Positions 10,130 to 20,772 of a DNA stretch of 64,000 nt are shown piece by piece (position 1 is the first letter of the stretch; the number at the start of each line of letters is the position of its first letter). The notes under the pieces are model-generated. The model searched no databases. It had not been told where the DNA came from and saw only the letters and a program-made list of their open reading frames with translations. This DNA comes from Cherax quadricarinatus (taxonomy: Eukaryota; Arthropoda; Malacostraca; Decapoda; Parastacidae), in the NCBI RefSeq assembly GCF_038502225.1, contig NC_091292.1, positions 52,012,277 through 52,076,276 of the forward strand. Reading direction: 5' to 3'. The position numbers and the translations under genes were made by a program.

Positions 10130-11391
10130 ATGGAGGAATACCAGTTTTGGATGAACACTGGAAGCAAGTTAGGAATAACAGGGAAAAATTTAGAATCTTT
10201 CATTAGTGCTAAGATCCAGGAAAGACTTGAAAGAGAGAGAACTGAGAGAGAAGAAAGACAGCTAGAAAGGGAAAGAGAAGAGAAAAGGGAGAGAGAGAGA
10301 GAATTGAGAGAGAAATCTGAGAAAGACAGTTAGAAAGAGAGTGAGAAGACCAAAAAGAGGGTGATAGACTTGATCGTGAGGAAAGAGCTAGGGAACGTGA
10401 GGAACAAGCTAAGATACGTGAGGAACAGGTTAAATTAAGAGAACTTGAGGAAAGAGCAAAGGATAGAGAAGTTGAGGAAAAAGCTAGAGAACATGAGTTA
10501 ATAGAGAGAGAAAAGGATCGCGAGCTCGAAAAATCTCGCCTCGAATTAGAGAATAAAAAGTTAACTTTTACACAACAACAATTAGAGGAAGGAGTAATGG
10601 AACAATGTGCAGTCAGTGCACATATTCCAACACCTAATTTACCTCCCTTCACAGAGGGGGAAGACATAACTTCATACATTGTCAGGTTTGAAAATACCGC
10701 TACCCTCTGTGAATGGCCTGCTGACACCTGGGCTACCAGGTTAGGAATGTTATTTTCTGGTACAACCTTGAATATCTATGCAACTTTGTCGCAGGATATC
10801 ATATGTAATTATAACCTACTGAAGAAGGCAATCCTTAAAGCATATCAAAAAACCACTAATTCTTACAGGAAAGATTTCAGGTATGCCACCTTACAGCCTG
10901 GCCAGAACTTTCAGCAGTTACAGGTAACACTCTTTCGTTTGTTCGACTTTTGGATAGAGAGTTCAGGAATTGATCACAGTTATGAATCTCTTAGAGACTT
11001 CATGGTTGCTGACCAGTTCCTGACAGCTCTTCCCCATCAGATACGAACATTCATCAGAGAACGTAACCTGATTAAGGCTGAGGAAGTTGCTGAGGCTGCT
11101 GACCTGTATGCTGAGGCTCACAATTCCTATAAAGACCTAAAGGGATCGAACCCTAAGGGCAAGGGTTCATCAGACCTTAAGAAATCAAAGCCTCTAGTGG
11201 AAAGTAAAATGACTTCTTTTATTCCTGTTTGTCATTTGTGTGGTGTTAAGGGACATAAACGTCCAGATTGTCCTTCTAAGAAGGTCCAAAAAGTTGGAAG
11301 ATGTTTTAAAGACTGTAATGACCAAGCACCCTTCTGTTCAGGAACAGTTAATGGACTTAATGTATCTACCATTTTACGAGACACTGGATAA
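10130..11391 (+). pseudogene. G2 gag: coiled coil, capsid-like region and CCHC nucleocapsid
   Basis: ATG at 10130 opens a frame that turns into an Arg/Glu-rich coiled coil (RERTEREERQLEREREEK) and stops at 10333. The coiled coil goes on in another frame and joins the frame open from before 10597 to 11391, so there is a frameshift between about 10320 and 10360. The second part contains a capsid-like helical region (residues such as FENTATLCEWPADTWATRL) and one zinc knuckle, CHLCGVKGHKRPDC, near 11230-11272. The product would form the particle and bind RNA. The frame ends in the protease active-site triplet Asp-Thr-Gly followed at once by TAA. Confidence 0.8.
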
Positions 11392-11995
11392 GCTGTTCCC
11401 TAACCTTAAAGAAACTCATTCCTCTGCTATACTTTCAGACTACTTGGGCCGTACGGACACTTTTCCTACCATCCGTTGTTACATTAGGTCTAAATGGTTC
11501 ACAGGTTGGTCTGAAGCCGTACTAGCTCCCATCACTTCTTGCTCCGTACTAATAGGTAATGTAAAAGGGGCCATTCTTCCTTCTGAGGTTGACCTTTCAT
11601 CACCAAGGATGGATATAAGTGTTTCAGATCCTCTTCCTGTAGAGTCAGAGAAGCCCCTCGAAAGTTCAGATGAGACAATGTCTCGCGATATTCATGTGGG
11701 ATTAAAAACCAGTGATGCTACTCTCGAAAGCGAGGCAGTAGGATCACCGGTTCACTTGTTAGATGAAAGTGAAGATATCACCTCCGATACCATCAATGTC
11801 TTGACTAGGGCTCAGACCAAAGCCCAGGCTTCTCCTACTATCCATCCTTTGATTTTCCCTGACTTTAAGCCTTTAGATATATCGAAGGACTCCTTTGTCA
11901 ATTTACAACGTAATTGCCCTTCTCTTCAGGATTGCCATAATGCCGCTAAACAAAATCAAGTTATCCAAAGGAAAAACTTTTCATATAAATTTTAA
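11350..11995 (+). pseudogene. G2 protease and linker, frameshifted
   Basis: The gag frame reaches S-G-T-V-N-G-L and then Asp-Thr-Gly, the aspartic protease active site, and meets TAA at 11389-11391. The downstream protease and linker sequence (KWFTGWSEAVLAPI, LIGNVKGA) is in another frame, open to a TAA at 11993-11995. A frameshift therefore lies at about 11380-11400. The linker is acidic and Ser-rich with no domain I recognise. The integrase starts four codons later in the same frame, so a single stop separates them. Confidence 0.65.
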
Positions 11996-11998
11996 TAT

Positions 11999-13140
11999 AT
12001 GAAAGGTATCTTGTACAAGTCAGTATTCAAATTAAATTCAGATGAGACAGACTATTCCATCTTAGTTGTTCCAAGTCAATGCAGAGAGACTGTTCTTAAA
12101 ATGGCTCATGACCTGCCAGTGGCCGGACATTTCTCGCATCGTAAAACCTTAAATAAAATTAGGGAAACCTATTTTTGGCCAAAAATGTCCTCAGATGTCA
12201 CTACCTATTGTAGATCGTGTAAAGTTTGCCAACTGTCATCCTCCCGAGGTACCAGGCGAGTACCTATGGTCAAAATGTCTATCTTTACGGTACCGTTTGA
12301 AAGAGTAGCTATTGACATCGTTGGTCCTTTATCTCCACTTTCATCTGGGGGACATAGATATATATTAACATTAGTTGATTATGCTTCGAGTTTCCCTGAA
12401 GCCATACCCTTAAAGACCATAACTACTACAGAGGTGGCTGAAGCCCTTTTGTCCATCTTCTCCAGAGTGGGCATCCCTAGAGAAATTTTGTCTGACCGTG
12501 GGACACAATTCACATCTGACTTAATGCAACATCTATACCAACTTCTGGGAGTGAAGCCTCTCTTCACCACACCCTATCATCCCAGCTGTAATGGGAGGAT
12601 TGAGCGCCAGCATTCGATTCTCAAGTCCATTTTAAGGAAACTTTGCTCCCTTAAACCTAAGGAGTGGCATCGTTACCCACCCTGTGCTTTGTTTGCCATG
12701 AGGGAAGTTCCCAGTGACTCTTTGGGGTTTTCACCTTTTGAACTTCTCTATGGTAGACAGGCCAGAGGCCCATTGTCCATCCTTCATGACTTATGGACTA
12801 ATGAGGAGGTAAATGCTGAGGTTCAGTCTTCTTACCAGTTTCTCCTTGACCTTAGATCCAAACTTGAGGAGACCTCTGACATAGTTTCGAAAAACCTAAG
12901 CTTGTCAATGGACCAGTACAAAACCTATTTTGATTCCAAAAGTCAGAGGAGGAGTTTTAAAGTAGGAGATGAAGTTCTTGTACTTTTGCCTATCAAGTCA
13001 AATAAATTATTAGTAGCATGGAAAGGTCCATATAAAGTATTAAAAATTTGTGGGAAAGTTGACTACCTCATAGAAGTCAAGGGGAAACCTAAGCTTTATC
13101 ATATCAACATCCTTAAGAAATATTACCGAAGAAATTCGGT
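11999..13140 (+). pseudogene. G2 integrase domain
   Basis: First part of a 559-codon open frame (11999-13678). An HHCC zinc domain (H in AHDLPVAGHFSHRKT, then C-R-S-C and C-Q-L) leads into the DDE core. The core has D in VAIDIVGPLSPL, D in LSDRGTQFTSD and E in HPSCNGRIERQHS. A GPY/F-type C-terminal module follows (VAWKGPYKVL). Its job is insertion of element cDNA. The domain is complete and intact, but the polyprotein that carries it is not. It lies upstream of RT, which defines the unusual gene order. Confidence 0.88.
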
Positions 13141-13329
13141 TAACTGCCTTAATAACTTTGACTTAATTTTTCCACACGAACTTGATACGACAACTGAAGA
13201 ATATAAGGTGTGCATAATTGACACCTCTAACTTAGACTATGATGAAGAACTACATGACTTGGTGACTTTTGACCACTCGGGCGCAACCAACATTAATATT
13301 AATGAATCTTTGGATGACCATAAGAGACG

Positions 13330-13655
13330 TGAACTACTTCAATGTGTGAGTAACTTTTCAGACGTCTTTACTGATATTCCAGGTGTTACCTCCACGGTAG
13401 TCCATAAGATTGACTTAGTGACGGACAATCCTATCAAACGGAAATTATACCCAGTTCCAGTTCACCTTAGGGATGCATTTGACCGAGAGGTAGACAAATT
13501 ATTAAAACTAAAGATCATTGAACCTTCAGTATCTGCATATTGCTCACCAGTAGTCATGGTTAAGAAGGAGGATAATTCATATAGACTTGCTATTGACTTC
13601 AGAGGCCTTAATGCTATAACTCGGTGGGATGCTGAGCCTATGCCCTTAATTAGAG
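13330..13655 (+). pseudogene. G2 reverse transcriptase, N-terminal part
   Basis: Same frame as the integrase. It carries the pre-RT and fingers motifs V-H-K-I-D-L, P-V-P-V-H-L-R, L-L-K-L-K-I-I-E-P-S and SPVVMVKKEDNSYRLAIDFR. The frame is cut by the SINE at about 13656; the apparent end R-W-P-G-G-stop is SINE sequence. It resumes at 13959. Confidence 0.85.
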
Positions 13656-13957
13656 TCACCCGGTGGCCTGGTGGCTAAAGCTCCCGCTTCACACACGGAG
13701 GGCCCGGGTTCGATTCCCGGCGGGTGGAAACATTTGACACGTTTCCTTACACCTGTTGTCCTGTTCACCTAGCAGCAAATAGGTACCTGGGTGTTAGTCG
13801 ACTGGTGTGGGTCGCATCCTGGGGGACAAGATTAAGGACCCCAATGGAAATAAGTTAGACAGTCCTCGATGACGCACTGACTTTCTTGGGTTATCCTGGG
13901 TGGCTAACCCTCCGGGGTTAAAAATCCGAACGAAATCTTATCTTATCTTATCTTAAT
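13656..13957 (+). mobile_element. tRNA-derived SINE (family S) inside the G2 reverse transcriptase
   Basis: The tRNA-like head has an A box near TGGCCTGGTGGCTAAAGC and a B box GGTTCGATTCC. A central domain includes GGTACCTGGGTGTTAGTCG, followed by a GGGTGGCTAACCC block and a tail of TTATC repeats. The flanks TTAATTAGA and TTAATAGA look like an imperfect target duplication. Copies: 26350-26630 and 54684-54980. Confidence 0.88.
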
Positions 13958-13958
13958 A

Positions 13959-15087
13959 GATAGTGATCTACACAAATTTTATGACGCTTCCTTCTTTTCA
14001 GAGATTGATATTGTGCAGGCATATCATCAAGTAATGTTAGATCCTTCTTCTAAGCAGTACATCGCTTTTCCTACACACCAAGGACTGATGCAATATAGAA
14101 CTATGCCCTTCGGTTTGGTAACTACCTGTGCTACCTACGTGAGACTGATGAGAAAGGTCTTGGGTAACATGCCAAATGTTTCAGTTTATTTTGATAGCAT
14201 TTACGTAATGACATCCACGTGGGGCGAACATATCCAAACATTAACATCAGTTTTGCGTAGGTTACGCTCACATGGCCTCACTGCCAAGCCGAAGAAATGC
14301 TTCCTTGGGTATAACAGGATTAGATATCTTGGACTGATACTTTCTAATAACTCTCTGCAGCCTCTCCCCAGTAAGATCAAAGCTTTATTAGAATTTAAAT
14401 TCCCCAAAACCAAGAAGCTCATGCGTAGCTTTCTTGGTTCTGTAAATTTTTATGGAAGGGTTATCCCGAACCTTACTGATCTTACAGGCATCTTATCCGA
14501 CTTCCTTAAAAAGTCTGTGAAGGAACCTCTTGAACTTTCCGACGTAGCTCGGGAAAAGTTTAATGAGATTAAAAGCATCTTTTCGAAAGACCCTATACTT
14601 AAGATTCCAGATATTAATAAAACATTTTGTTTAAGAACTGATGCCTCCAATACTGGCTTAGGTGCGGTGTTACTACAATACCATAATGGTACTCCCTTCC
14701 CTGTGTGCTTCCTAAGCCGGAAACTCCTTCCCGCAGAAATGAGATACTCCACCATAGAAAAGGAATGTTTGGCCCTTGTGTGGGGAATCTCCAAACTTAA
14801 ATTTTATTTGCTGGGAAAAGAATTCATTTTAGAAACGGACCACAAACCTTTGATATACCTAGAAACTTTTAAGGGAACCAACAGTCACCTCTTGAGGTGG
14901 ACATTGGCACTCCAGGCTTTTAAGTTCCATATTGTGTATATCAATGGTTCAACCAATTATTTCTCTGACTGGTTAAGTCGTGACAGTCAGAAGAAGATTT
15001 CTTGCCTTACACGACTTCCACATGTTAGAACTTTTTCCTCGCCTATTCTTCTTATACTCCTTGACTATAAGTTTTGGTATGGTGGAG
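13959..15087 (+). pseudogene. G2 reverse transcriptase (C-terminal part) and RNase H
   Basis: RT resumes with EIDIVQAYHQVML (motif A, catalytic Asp kept) and M-P-F-G-L (motif B). The catalytic YxDD box reads Tyr-Phe-Asp-Ser (TATTTTGATAGC, about 14187-14198), so the second aspartate is missing. RNase H has its first Asp (LRTDASNTGLGAVL), the Glu (YSTIEKECLALVW) and ETDHKPL. The frame ends at 15092 inside the 3' LTR. Even without the SINE this polymerase should be inactive. Confidence 0.85.
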
Positions 15088-16005
15088 TGTGAGGGAAAAG
15101 TTCAATAGATAGGAGTAGCGAGGGTGTATATAGTAACAATAGTTTCATTGCTGGCTACTTGTTAAGGTAGGGCAAGTCTAGCTCCCACTATCCCTTCCCT
15201 TCCCTCTTCCCCTCCCCACAAAAGGTGACGTGTGGGGCTCTGGTCAAACAGTAAATCACTCGACTCACAGCTCCCAACACTACTGTAAGTACATGCCTGC
15301 CTTGTATTCTAGTGGATTTATTGGTTAAAAGCTTCACTTTTGACCAATAATAAACTTAGTCCTTTCAGTCTTGCTCTAAGTTGACTGTTGTAATAATTAC
15401 CACGTCTTTTGTGTATTGTACTTATCATGGAGAGTGATTATTTAAGCAGTGGGTAACCTGTCTATCTTTCCAGCTTGGATGACAGAGTGGGTCACCTGTC
15501 AATCAACGAGAAGAACTAATGGAGAAGGACTAACGTCCTGAGACGTCCCCTTTTTGGATTTAATTACCTGTGCACCTGTATGAAATTGCAGGACGTAACC
15601 CCTCATCATTGCAGTGGTAAAGAACCTGCTTTCCTGTCATCAGGATATAATACTCACGGCTATACTGTGAAGAACTAGCCAGTGGGTCGTAACCAACACC
15701 TGCGACCCCCTCCCCTCATCATCAGCAACGGCTACGATTTCAACAACACAGTGTCACCAACACCAGACACCCCAATATATATATTAGCGTTGAGTTCAAA
15801 TGTTTTTTTATTCATTTCATTTTTCATTTTTCTTTCAAATAGGATATACCTGTCATGTTTTATTGTTTTATGTTTGCTTTAATAAATAATAAAGTGTTTA
15901 TCTTTGTGAATTATTATTTCGTTTTCTATTCATTAATTTTCCTGAGGAGGAGCCAGCCTTAGTAATACTTACTGAAGTTGTTACAGGGCTGAGTAAGCCT
16001 TCACA
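15088..16005 (+). repeat. G2 3' LTR
   Basis: TGTGAGGG to CTTCACA, 918 bp, followed by the target duplication TTGAT at 16006-16010. A purine-rich GGTATGGTGGAG directly upstream may be the polypurine tract. Confidence 0.92.
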
Positions 16006-16483
16006 TTGATTCCATTTCATCATTTTTTTGTTTGATTTACCGTTTATTGTTGAATTTCCTTATTGAATTGAGAGTAAAGACAATGCACTGTGCCATTAAT
16101 TCAATTTAAAGTAAATTTGAGTAAATTTGATTTAAGTAAAGTACAATTTTTCTTAATTATCAGTGTTGCTTATCCAGTTCAGTATTTTTTTTACGTGAGT
16201 TTCCCTTGCTCTACAGTGTGACTTGTCAATTTTCATTCTCTTTATTATTCTTGCTTTTATGTCCTTGAGTAAGTTCCCTGAGAAGATGTCCCAGTCACTT
16301 TTGCTTGCTCACTTAATGTGTCATGCCAGTCAAATTAAACACGAATCAGTCGACAGTCCCAATATCCCCTTACTGACTGAAAGTCAATACCTAGCTCTTA
16401 GACAATGTGTTTGTTCTCACAGCTTGTATTTGAGATTTGTTAAAGTGCTGCGGAATGTGAAGTTCAGATTAAGTCACTATAGA
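16006..16483 (+). other. G1 internal sequence resumed between G2 and G4
   Basis: Aligns by eye with the reverse complement of G3 about 35970-36400. The shared small frame begins E-K-M-S-Q-S-L-L and contains C-S-H-S-L-Y-L-R-F-V-K-V-L-R, conserved in both copies. It could be the start of a G1-family protein. I do not recognise it. Confidence 0.6.
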
Positions 16484-16824
16484 TGGTCAAAGAGACATTC
16501 GGGTGTGTGTTGGTAATCCTTTATTCAGGTACAACATAACGAGTGCTCCTAGCTGCAAAGAGACAAAACACACAAATTAGGATGCACAACCTGACGTTGT
16601 GAGTACACGTTGTACTTCCTAGCCCTGATATATCATTGACTGGCACAGTATTTATGGCATAATACGTGACTATTAAGTTAGGTATTAGGAAGGAAATGTG
16701 TTCCGTCGGCCTCAAGCTCTCTTTGTTTACACTCACGTTTCTCTGCCTCACCTACAGGCAGCACACTGGCGCCGCCAACCCGCTGAATTTGACTCACTCT
16801 GTGTCACCCCATCTCCATCCCACA
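16484..16824 (-). repeat. G4 3' LTR
   Basis: 341 bp. On the minus strand it is preceded by a G-rich polypurine tract (CTGGGGGGTA). It has a single copy of the CTCTTTGTTTAC block that the other LTR has twice. Confidence 0.88.
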
Positions 16825-17141
16825 TACCCCCCAGTTTCCAGCGGGAAACTCATCACTCTGTGACATAATCCCGTAGGTACGCTGGCGGACGTTTGTCTCT
16901 GCGTGGTCTTGGAGGTGGCGACATGGGATTGTGTTGTGCGATGGTCTGGCTGGGTGCTGGCTCTTGTGCCTGTGGGAGTGCCTGGTCTGCATGCTCCATG
17001 GGAGGCTCTGGGGTTATCTCTGTGTTGTGCGACTGTGGGGGGTGTGGTCGCTACGTCACCACTGGGTGCCTGAGGCTGCTCACTGCTCTGTGCTGCACTA
17101 CATGCTGGCGGGGGTAGGGTGTCGGGAGGTGGGGGAACAGG

Positions 17142-18182
17142 TTATAGTGGTGGCAAGGGCTGGTTGGCATTGGCCAGCCCCTGAATGTGGTGCAGGAACC
17201 GCCGATTGCACAAAGTAATCCATCCCGAGCCATCTACTTTGACCAAGTACTGGTCATACGGCTTCAATTCCACCACCACACCGGTCCTGTCCCATCTCGT
17301 GCTGTGATTCCCAGTTTGGTTTTGCAAAAGCACTCGATTGCTGGGCACTAAGGGGGGAAGCTGCCGGGTGTGGTGCTGTAGATCATCGACTTGTTTGGCG
17401 AATCTTAGCCGGAGGGCCTCTTCTTGCATATCCCATGTTTGATGCCACCCGGGGTGAATCAATGGGTTGGTGAATACCTGCGTACCTGGAGCAATGGGTA
17501 GCAGATCCCAAAGATTCTTGCCAAAGATGATTTGTGCTGGTGACATACTGGTCTGAGGGTCTGGCGTGTTTCGATACTGAAGGAAGCCAGCAGTCACCAC
17601 CTCGACACTCCCGTTTGCATCCATGTGCGATGTCAGTAAGCGCTTCATTGATTTGACAGCTACCTCTGCTCGCCCGTTGGACTGCAGGTGGTGTGCCGAT
17701 GAAAGGCGATGGCTCACTCCCCATCGTCGCAGAAGTGACTCGGCTTCTTTTGCGATGAACTCCGGGCCTCCATCTGTGTTCAGTTCTTCAGGAACACCGA
17801 ATGTTGCAAAGTAATTGAGAAGGGCCATGATGAAGCCCTTGGCACCCAACTTGGATTCGACAATGTGTGGCCAGCCACTGAACCTGTCCACGATGACTAG
17901 GTACCCAGTGCCATGCACTACGCAAAAGTCAGCAGCAATGGCTTGGAAGGGGTTGCTTGGTACAAATGGTTGTACAGGTGGCATACGAGGCTGGGAGGGT
18001 GACATTCCCCAGCAGGCATGGCACCTGGAACGTGTGCTCTCGATGTCTCTGGTGATGCCTGGCCAAAAGACGACACCTACTGCCCTACTGTGCATGCGAC
18101 TGCTGCCTTGGTGAGCTGCGTGAAGCGTCCATAGGACCTCATTCCGAAATCCCTGTGGTATCACGATCCTATGGTCCATCAT
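17142..18182 (-). CDS. G4 integrase
   Basis: 346 codons without a stop. The HHCC zinc domain (H-A-A-H and C-H-A-C) is followed by a full DDE triad: D in AADFCVVHGTGYLVIVDRF, D in LNTDGGPEFIA and E in LQSNGRAEVAVKSMKRLL. A basic C-terminal module and a proline-rich end follow. It integrates element DNA. The ATG at 18182 is only the first Met after an insertion (18185-18348) that separates it from RNase H, so the real polyprotein start lies upstream and this is a fragment with an intact domain. Confidence 0.85.
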   Translation of the reverse strand: MMDHRIVIPQGFRNEVLWTLHAAHQGSSRMHSRAVGVVFWPGITRDIESTRSRCHACWGMSPSQPRMPPVQPFVPSNPFQAIAADFCVVHGTGYLVIVDRFSGWPHIVESKLGAKGFIMALLNYFATFGVPEELNTDGGPEFIAKEAESLLRRWGVSHRLSSAHHLQSNGRAEVAVKSMKRLLTSHMDANGSVEVVTAGFLQYRNTPDPQTSMSPAQIIFGKNLWDLLPIAPGTQVFTNPLIHPGWHQTWDMQEEALRLRFAKQVDDLQHHTRQLPPLVPSNRVLLQNQTGNHSTRWDRTGVVVELKPYDQYLVKVDGSGWITLCNRRFLHHIQGLANANQPLPPL

Positions 18183-18184
18183 GA

Positions 18185-18348
18185 CGACTTAATCTGTGAG
18201 GGGAGGGGCTGGGTTTGATTGGTGTCATTGGGTATGGGAGTTATTTCTTGGGAAGCTTTAGGTAGTAGTCGTTTTGATAAGGATCTACCTCGCATGGGCC
18301 AGTAGGCCTTCTGCAGTGTTCCTCCATTCTTATGTTCTTATGGATAAC
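18185..18348 (+). repeat. Short LINE-tail insertion between G4 integrase and RNase H
   Basis: Carries GGGCCAGTAGGCCTTCTGCAG and ends in CATTCTTATGTTCTTATG, the same 3' signature as the LINE remnant at 3810-4115. The G4 polyprotein reads correctly on both sides, so this is a roughly 165-bp insertion. Confidence 0.65.
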
Positions 18349-19601
18349 CTGTCACTGTACTGACAGTATGGTTGCAGCTCCTCTGGTAAGGCATCCCAGG
18401 ATGGTGGGAACCTGAACTCCACTAGTGGTGTGAGCAGCTGGAGGTCGTGGTCTGCGGAGGTGCACTCCTTGACTCTCTCTCATGTGACTGCACTGAGAGA
18501 CTCCACTGATGATCTTGCTGCCGCCACAAGGAGTGCCTCCAGGTCATCGTGGGTGCCCGCCGGGACCCGGATAGGTGACAAAGCACAAATTTCACTGGCT
18601 GTGTCCTTTGGGTCTGTGGCTGATGGGTACTGCAATGTTGCATCTGCTGCTGGGATGGTCTTGCCGGGGACGTGCGCAATCAGGTACTGCCACATTAGAG
18701 TGCACTGTTTCAGTCGGAAGAGCCTCGGATTGGTGATGTCATCTAGTGCTTGATCCCCAAGCATTTTCACAAGCGGCTTGTGGTCCATCGTTATGATGAG
18801 ATCCCGGCATCCCATGGTGAAGAAGTGGCTATCTTCCAGTGCCCATGCGACGGCCAAGGCCTCCCCCTCAATTGGAGCATACCACTTCTCAGTGTCCCTT
18901 AAGAAGCGAGACCCCGCTAGTGCTACCTTCCACCCATCTGCACAACACCCAGGAATAGTGTGGTCACAGCTGCAATGTTTCTGGCAGAGCCAGTAACCCA
19001 CCCTCATTCTAGACCAGTCAGGGTTGAGGCACGTCAGCTTGCTGGGATCAAATATCTCGACCCCTGCTTTAATTGCGTTGATGATTGCCTATTTTGATCG
19101 AAGGAACGCCTCTTCCAGGGCTGAATCCCATCTGAAGCTGACCTTGGGGCTGAGGAGTGGCTTGAATGGTGCCATCATGTCCGTGGTCCTGCCATAGTGT
19201 GACACCTGGTTAATGAGGCCGAACCAAGCCTGTACATCCATGATATTGGCTGGTCTTGGGAACATCGCAATGGCATTCAGGTACTTAGGTAGAGGTCTCA
19301 CTTCGGACCTGGTTATCTGAAACCCTGCAAACTCCACTTCTGTCATAGCAACCTGAAACTTCGCTGGACTGAGGACCACACCATTGTGGCCTATTACTTC
19401 CAGATAGTCGATCACTCGCCACCAATGTTCCTTCAAGTCCGTGTCCCATATGATGGTGTCGTCGACGCATTTGGTTTTTCTAGATACATCAGCTATGATG
19501 GCATCATACCATTGTGCGTAGGCATCCTGCGATGCGAGGAAGCCCATCGGCACATGACAGTAGTGAAACCTGCCTTGCTCTGTCATGACTGACAGTTTCA
19601 T
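18349..19601 (-). pseudogene. G4 reverse transcriptase (C-terminal half) and RNase H
   Basis: The RT part (19089-19601) has H-V-P-M-G-F, the catalytic box read as Cys-Val-Asp-Asp (KTKCVDDTIIWDTD) and the thumb. The frame meets TAG at 19089-19091, then continues in the same frame into RNase H (about 18480-19007: YAPIEGEALAVAWALEDSHF, T-M-D-H-K-P-L-V-K-M). A single nonsense change separates two otherwise good pieces. The RT N-terminus is deleted. Confidence 0.82.
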
Positions 19602-20253
19602 TCAGTGTCGGTGTATCAATGTCTGTCGTCCCGAAGACCTCCTTCTTGATGTCGTCATCTGCCAGACCAGTTAAGAGAACCAGTTTGACAATATCTTCAG
19701 TGTAGTCTGTGGCGATGGCGCCAGAGCAGGTGGCCACCGTACAGGTACCAGTTTTGGTCCACTGGCAGACATTGGCCAACCCGCGCAGTCTCGCCACATA
19801 CTGCCTGACGTGCTCCCTTGGTTCCTGCTTCGTCTGAAACAGTGCTGCATGTCGCACACTTAGTGCCATGCTCACCACAGTGAGACGTTTCATGGCGTCT
19901 AAGACCGCTGCCTCAGGGCTGCTGGCTATTGTTGGCGTTTCCCAGAATAATGCAGCTTTTAACTCAGGCTCGCAGCAGGCCAGGAGCTGAGCGGTGATTT
20001 GATTGGGTGTTAGGTCGGTCCCATTTCGAAACATCTCCCACCGGCTGGTAAATGCAGCCCAATCATCTTCACCGATGCCTTGCTGTAGTGTTGGGTGGTT
20101 GATTTTGGGCGGCTTCTGTTGTGTGTACCTGGTGTCACGCATATTCTTCTGATGTAGCTGCATCAGTGCAATGCATGTTGGCATGTCCTCTGCCGTCTTC
20201 ACCACTGGACACCCTGCCGCATCACAACCAGGTGTGCCTGGACAGGCTACCAC
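19504..20253 (-). pseudogene. G4 gag-like protein, C-terminally truncated by deletion
   Basis: An open frame with a capsid-type region (GIGEDDWAAFTSRWEMFRNG, then a Q-L-L-A-C-C-E-P-E-L stretch), as seen in many invertebrate gypsy gags. It runs into RT sequence in another frame between about 19600 and 19510 without a zinc knuckle or protease in between. The nucleocapsid, protease and RT fingers were therefore lost by an internal deletion. Confidence 0.75.
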
Positions 20254-20299
20254 ACCAGCTCCTTAACCCGTGTAGTACGTAAGTTAATACCTAGGAGCA

Positions 20300-20681
20300 T
20301 GGTCAAAGAGACATTCGGGTGTGTGCTGGTAATCCTTTATTCAGGTACAACATAATGAATGCTCCTAGCTGCAAAGAGACAAAACACGCAAATTAGGATG
20401 CACAACCTGATGTTGTGAGTACACGTTGTACCTCCTAGCCTTGATATATCATTGACTGGCACAGTATGGACGGCAGAATACGTGACTACTACTAACTTAC
20501 GTATTAGGGAGGTAATATGTGTTCCGTCGGCCTCACGCTCTCTTTGTTTACATTCACGTTTCTCCGCCTCATGCTCTCTTTGTTTACACTCACGTTTCTC
20601 TGCCTCACCTACAGGCAGCGCACCGGCGCCGCCAACCCGCCGAATTTGACTCACTCTGTGTCACCCCATCTCCATCCCACA
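20300..20681 (-). repeat. G4 5' LTR
   Basis: 382 bp, about 41 bp longer than the partner LTR because the CTCTCTTTGTTTACA..TCACGTTTCTC block is present twice in tandem. Otherwise nearly identical. Confidence 0.88.
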
Positions 20682-20772
20682 ATAGATCCGTGAATTACTT
20701 ATTAACGTAGCGAAGCGGTCAGGCATTAGTAACTCTGTCACTCCCATCTGTGTTCCACCTACACCTTCAGAC

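Larger units (their letters stand above)
8648..16005 (+). mobile_element. G2: Gmr1-like Ty3/gypsy retrotransposon (integrase before reverse transcriptase)
   Basis: LTRs of 915 and 918 bp start TGTGAGGG and end CTTCACA, with a perfect 5-bp target duplication TTGAT at 8643-8647 and 16006-16010. Internal order is gag coiled coil, CCHC, protease, integrase, reverse transcriptase, RNase H. Ordinary Ty3/gypsy elements have integrase last. Integrase first is the hallmark of the Gmr1 group. The LTRs look about 98-99% identical by eye, so insertion is recent. Even so gag, protease and RT are broken and a SINE sits in RT. It interrupts the G1 leader. Confidence 0.9.
16484..20681 (-). mobile_element. 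G4: Ty3/gypsy retrotransposon inserted in G1
   Basis: LTR copies 16484-16824 and 20300-20681 read TGTGGGATGG to TTTGACCA on the minus strand. A perfect 5-bp target duplication ATAGA lies at 16479-16483 and 20682-20686. G3 carries the uninterrupted target (CTATAGATCCGTGAATTAC). On the minus strand the order is gag, RT C-terminal half, RNase H, integrase, the usual gypsy order. Everything between gag and the RT palm is missing. Confidence 0.9.

Noticed and set aside
13656..13730. tRNA gene (A box and GGTTCGATTCC B box)
   Set aside because: It is the head of a SINE that continues into a shared central domain and TTATC tail and is repeated elsewhere; it interrupts a reverse transcriptase and has no clean acceptor stem. 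The same holds for 26350, 54684, 61530 and 46532.
17383..17724. Second minus-strand frame over the G4 integrase
   Set aside because: Out of frame with the integrase, whose zinc and DDE motifs are in the 17142-18182 frame.
20337..20654. Glu/Arg/Cys repeat frame
   Set aside because: It is translation of the duplicated block in the G4 LTR.
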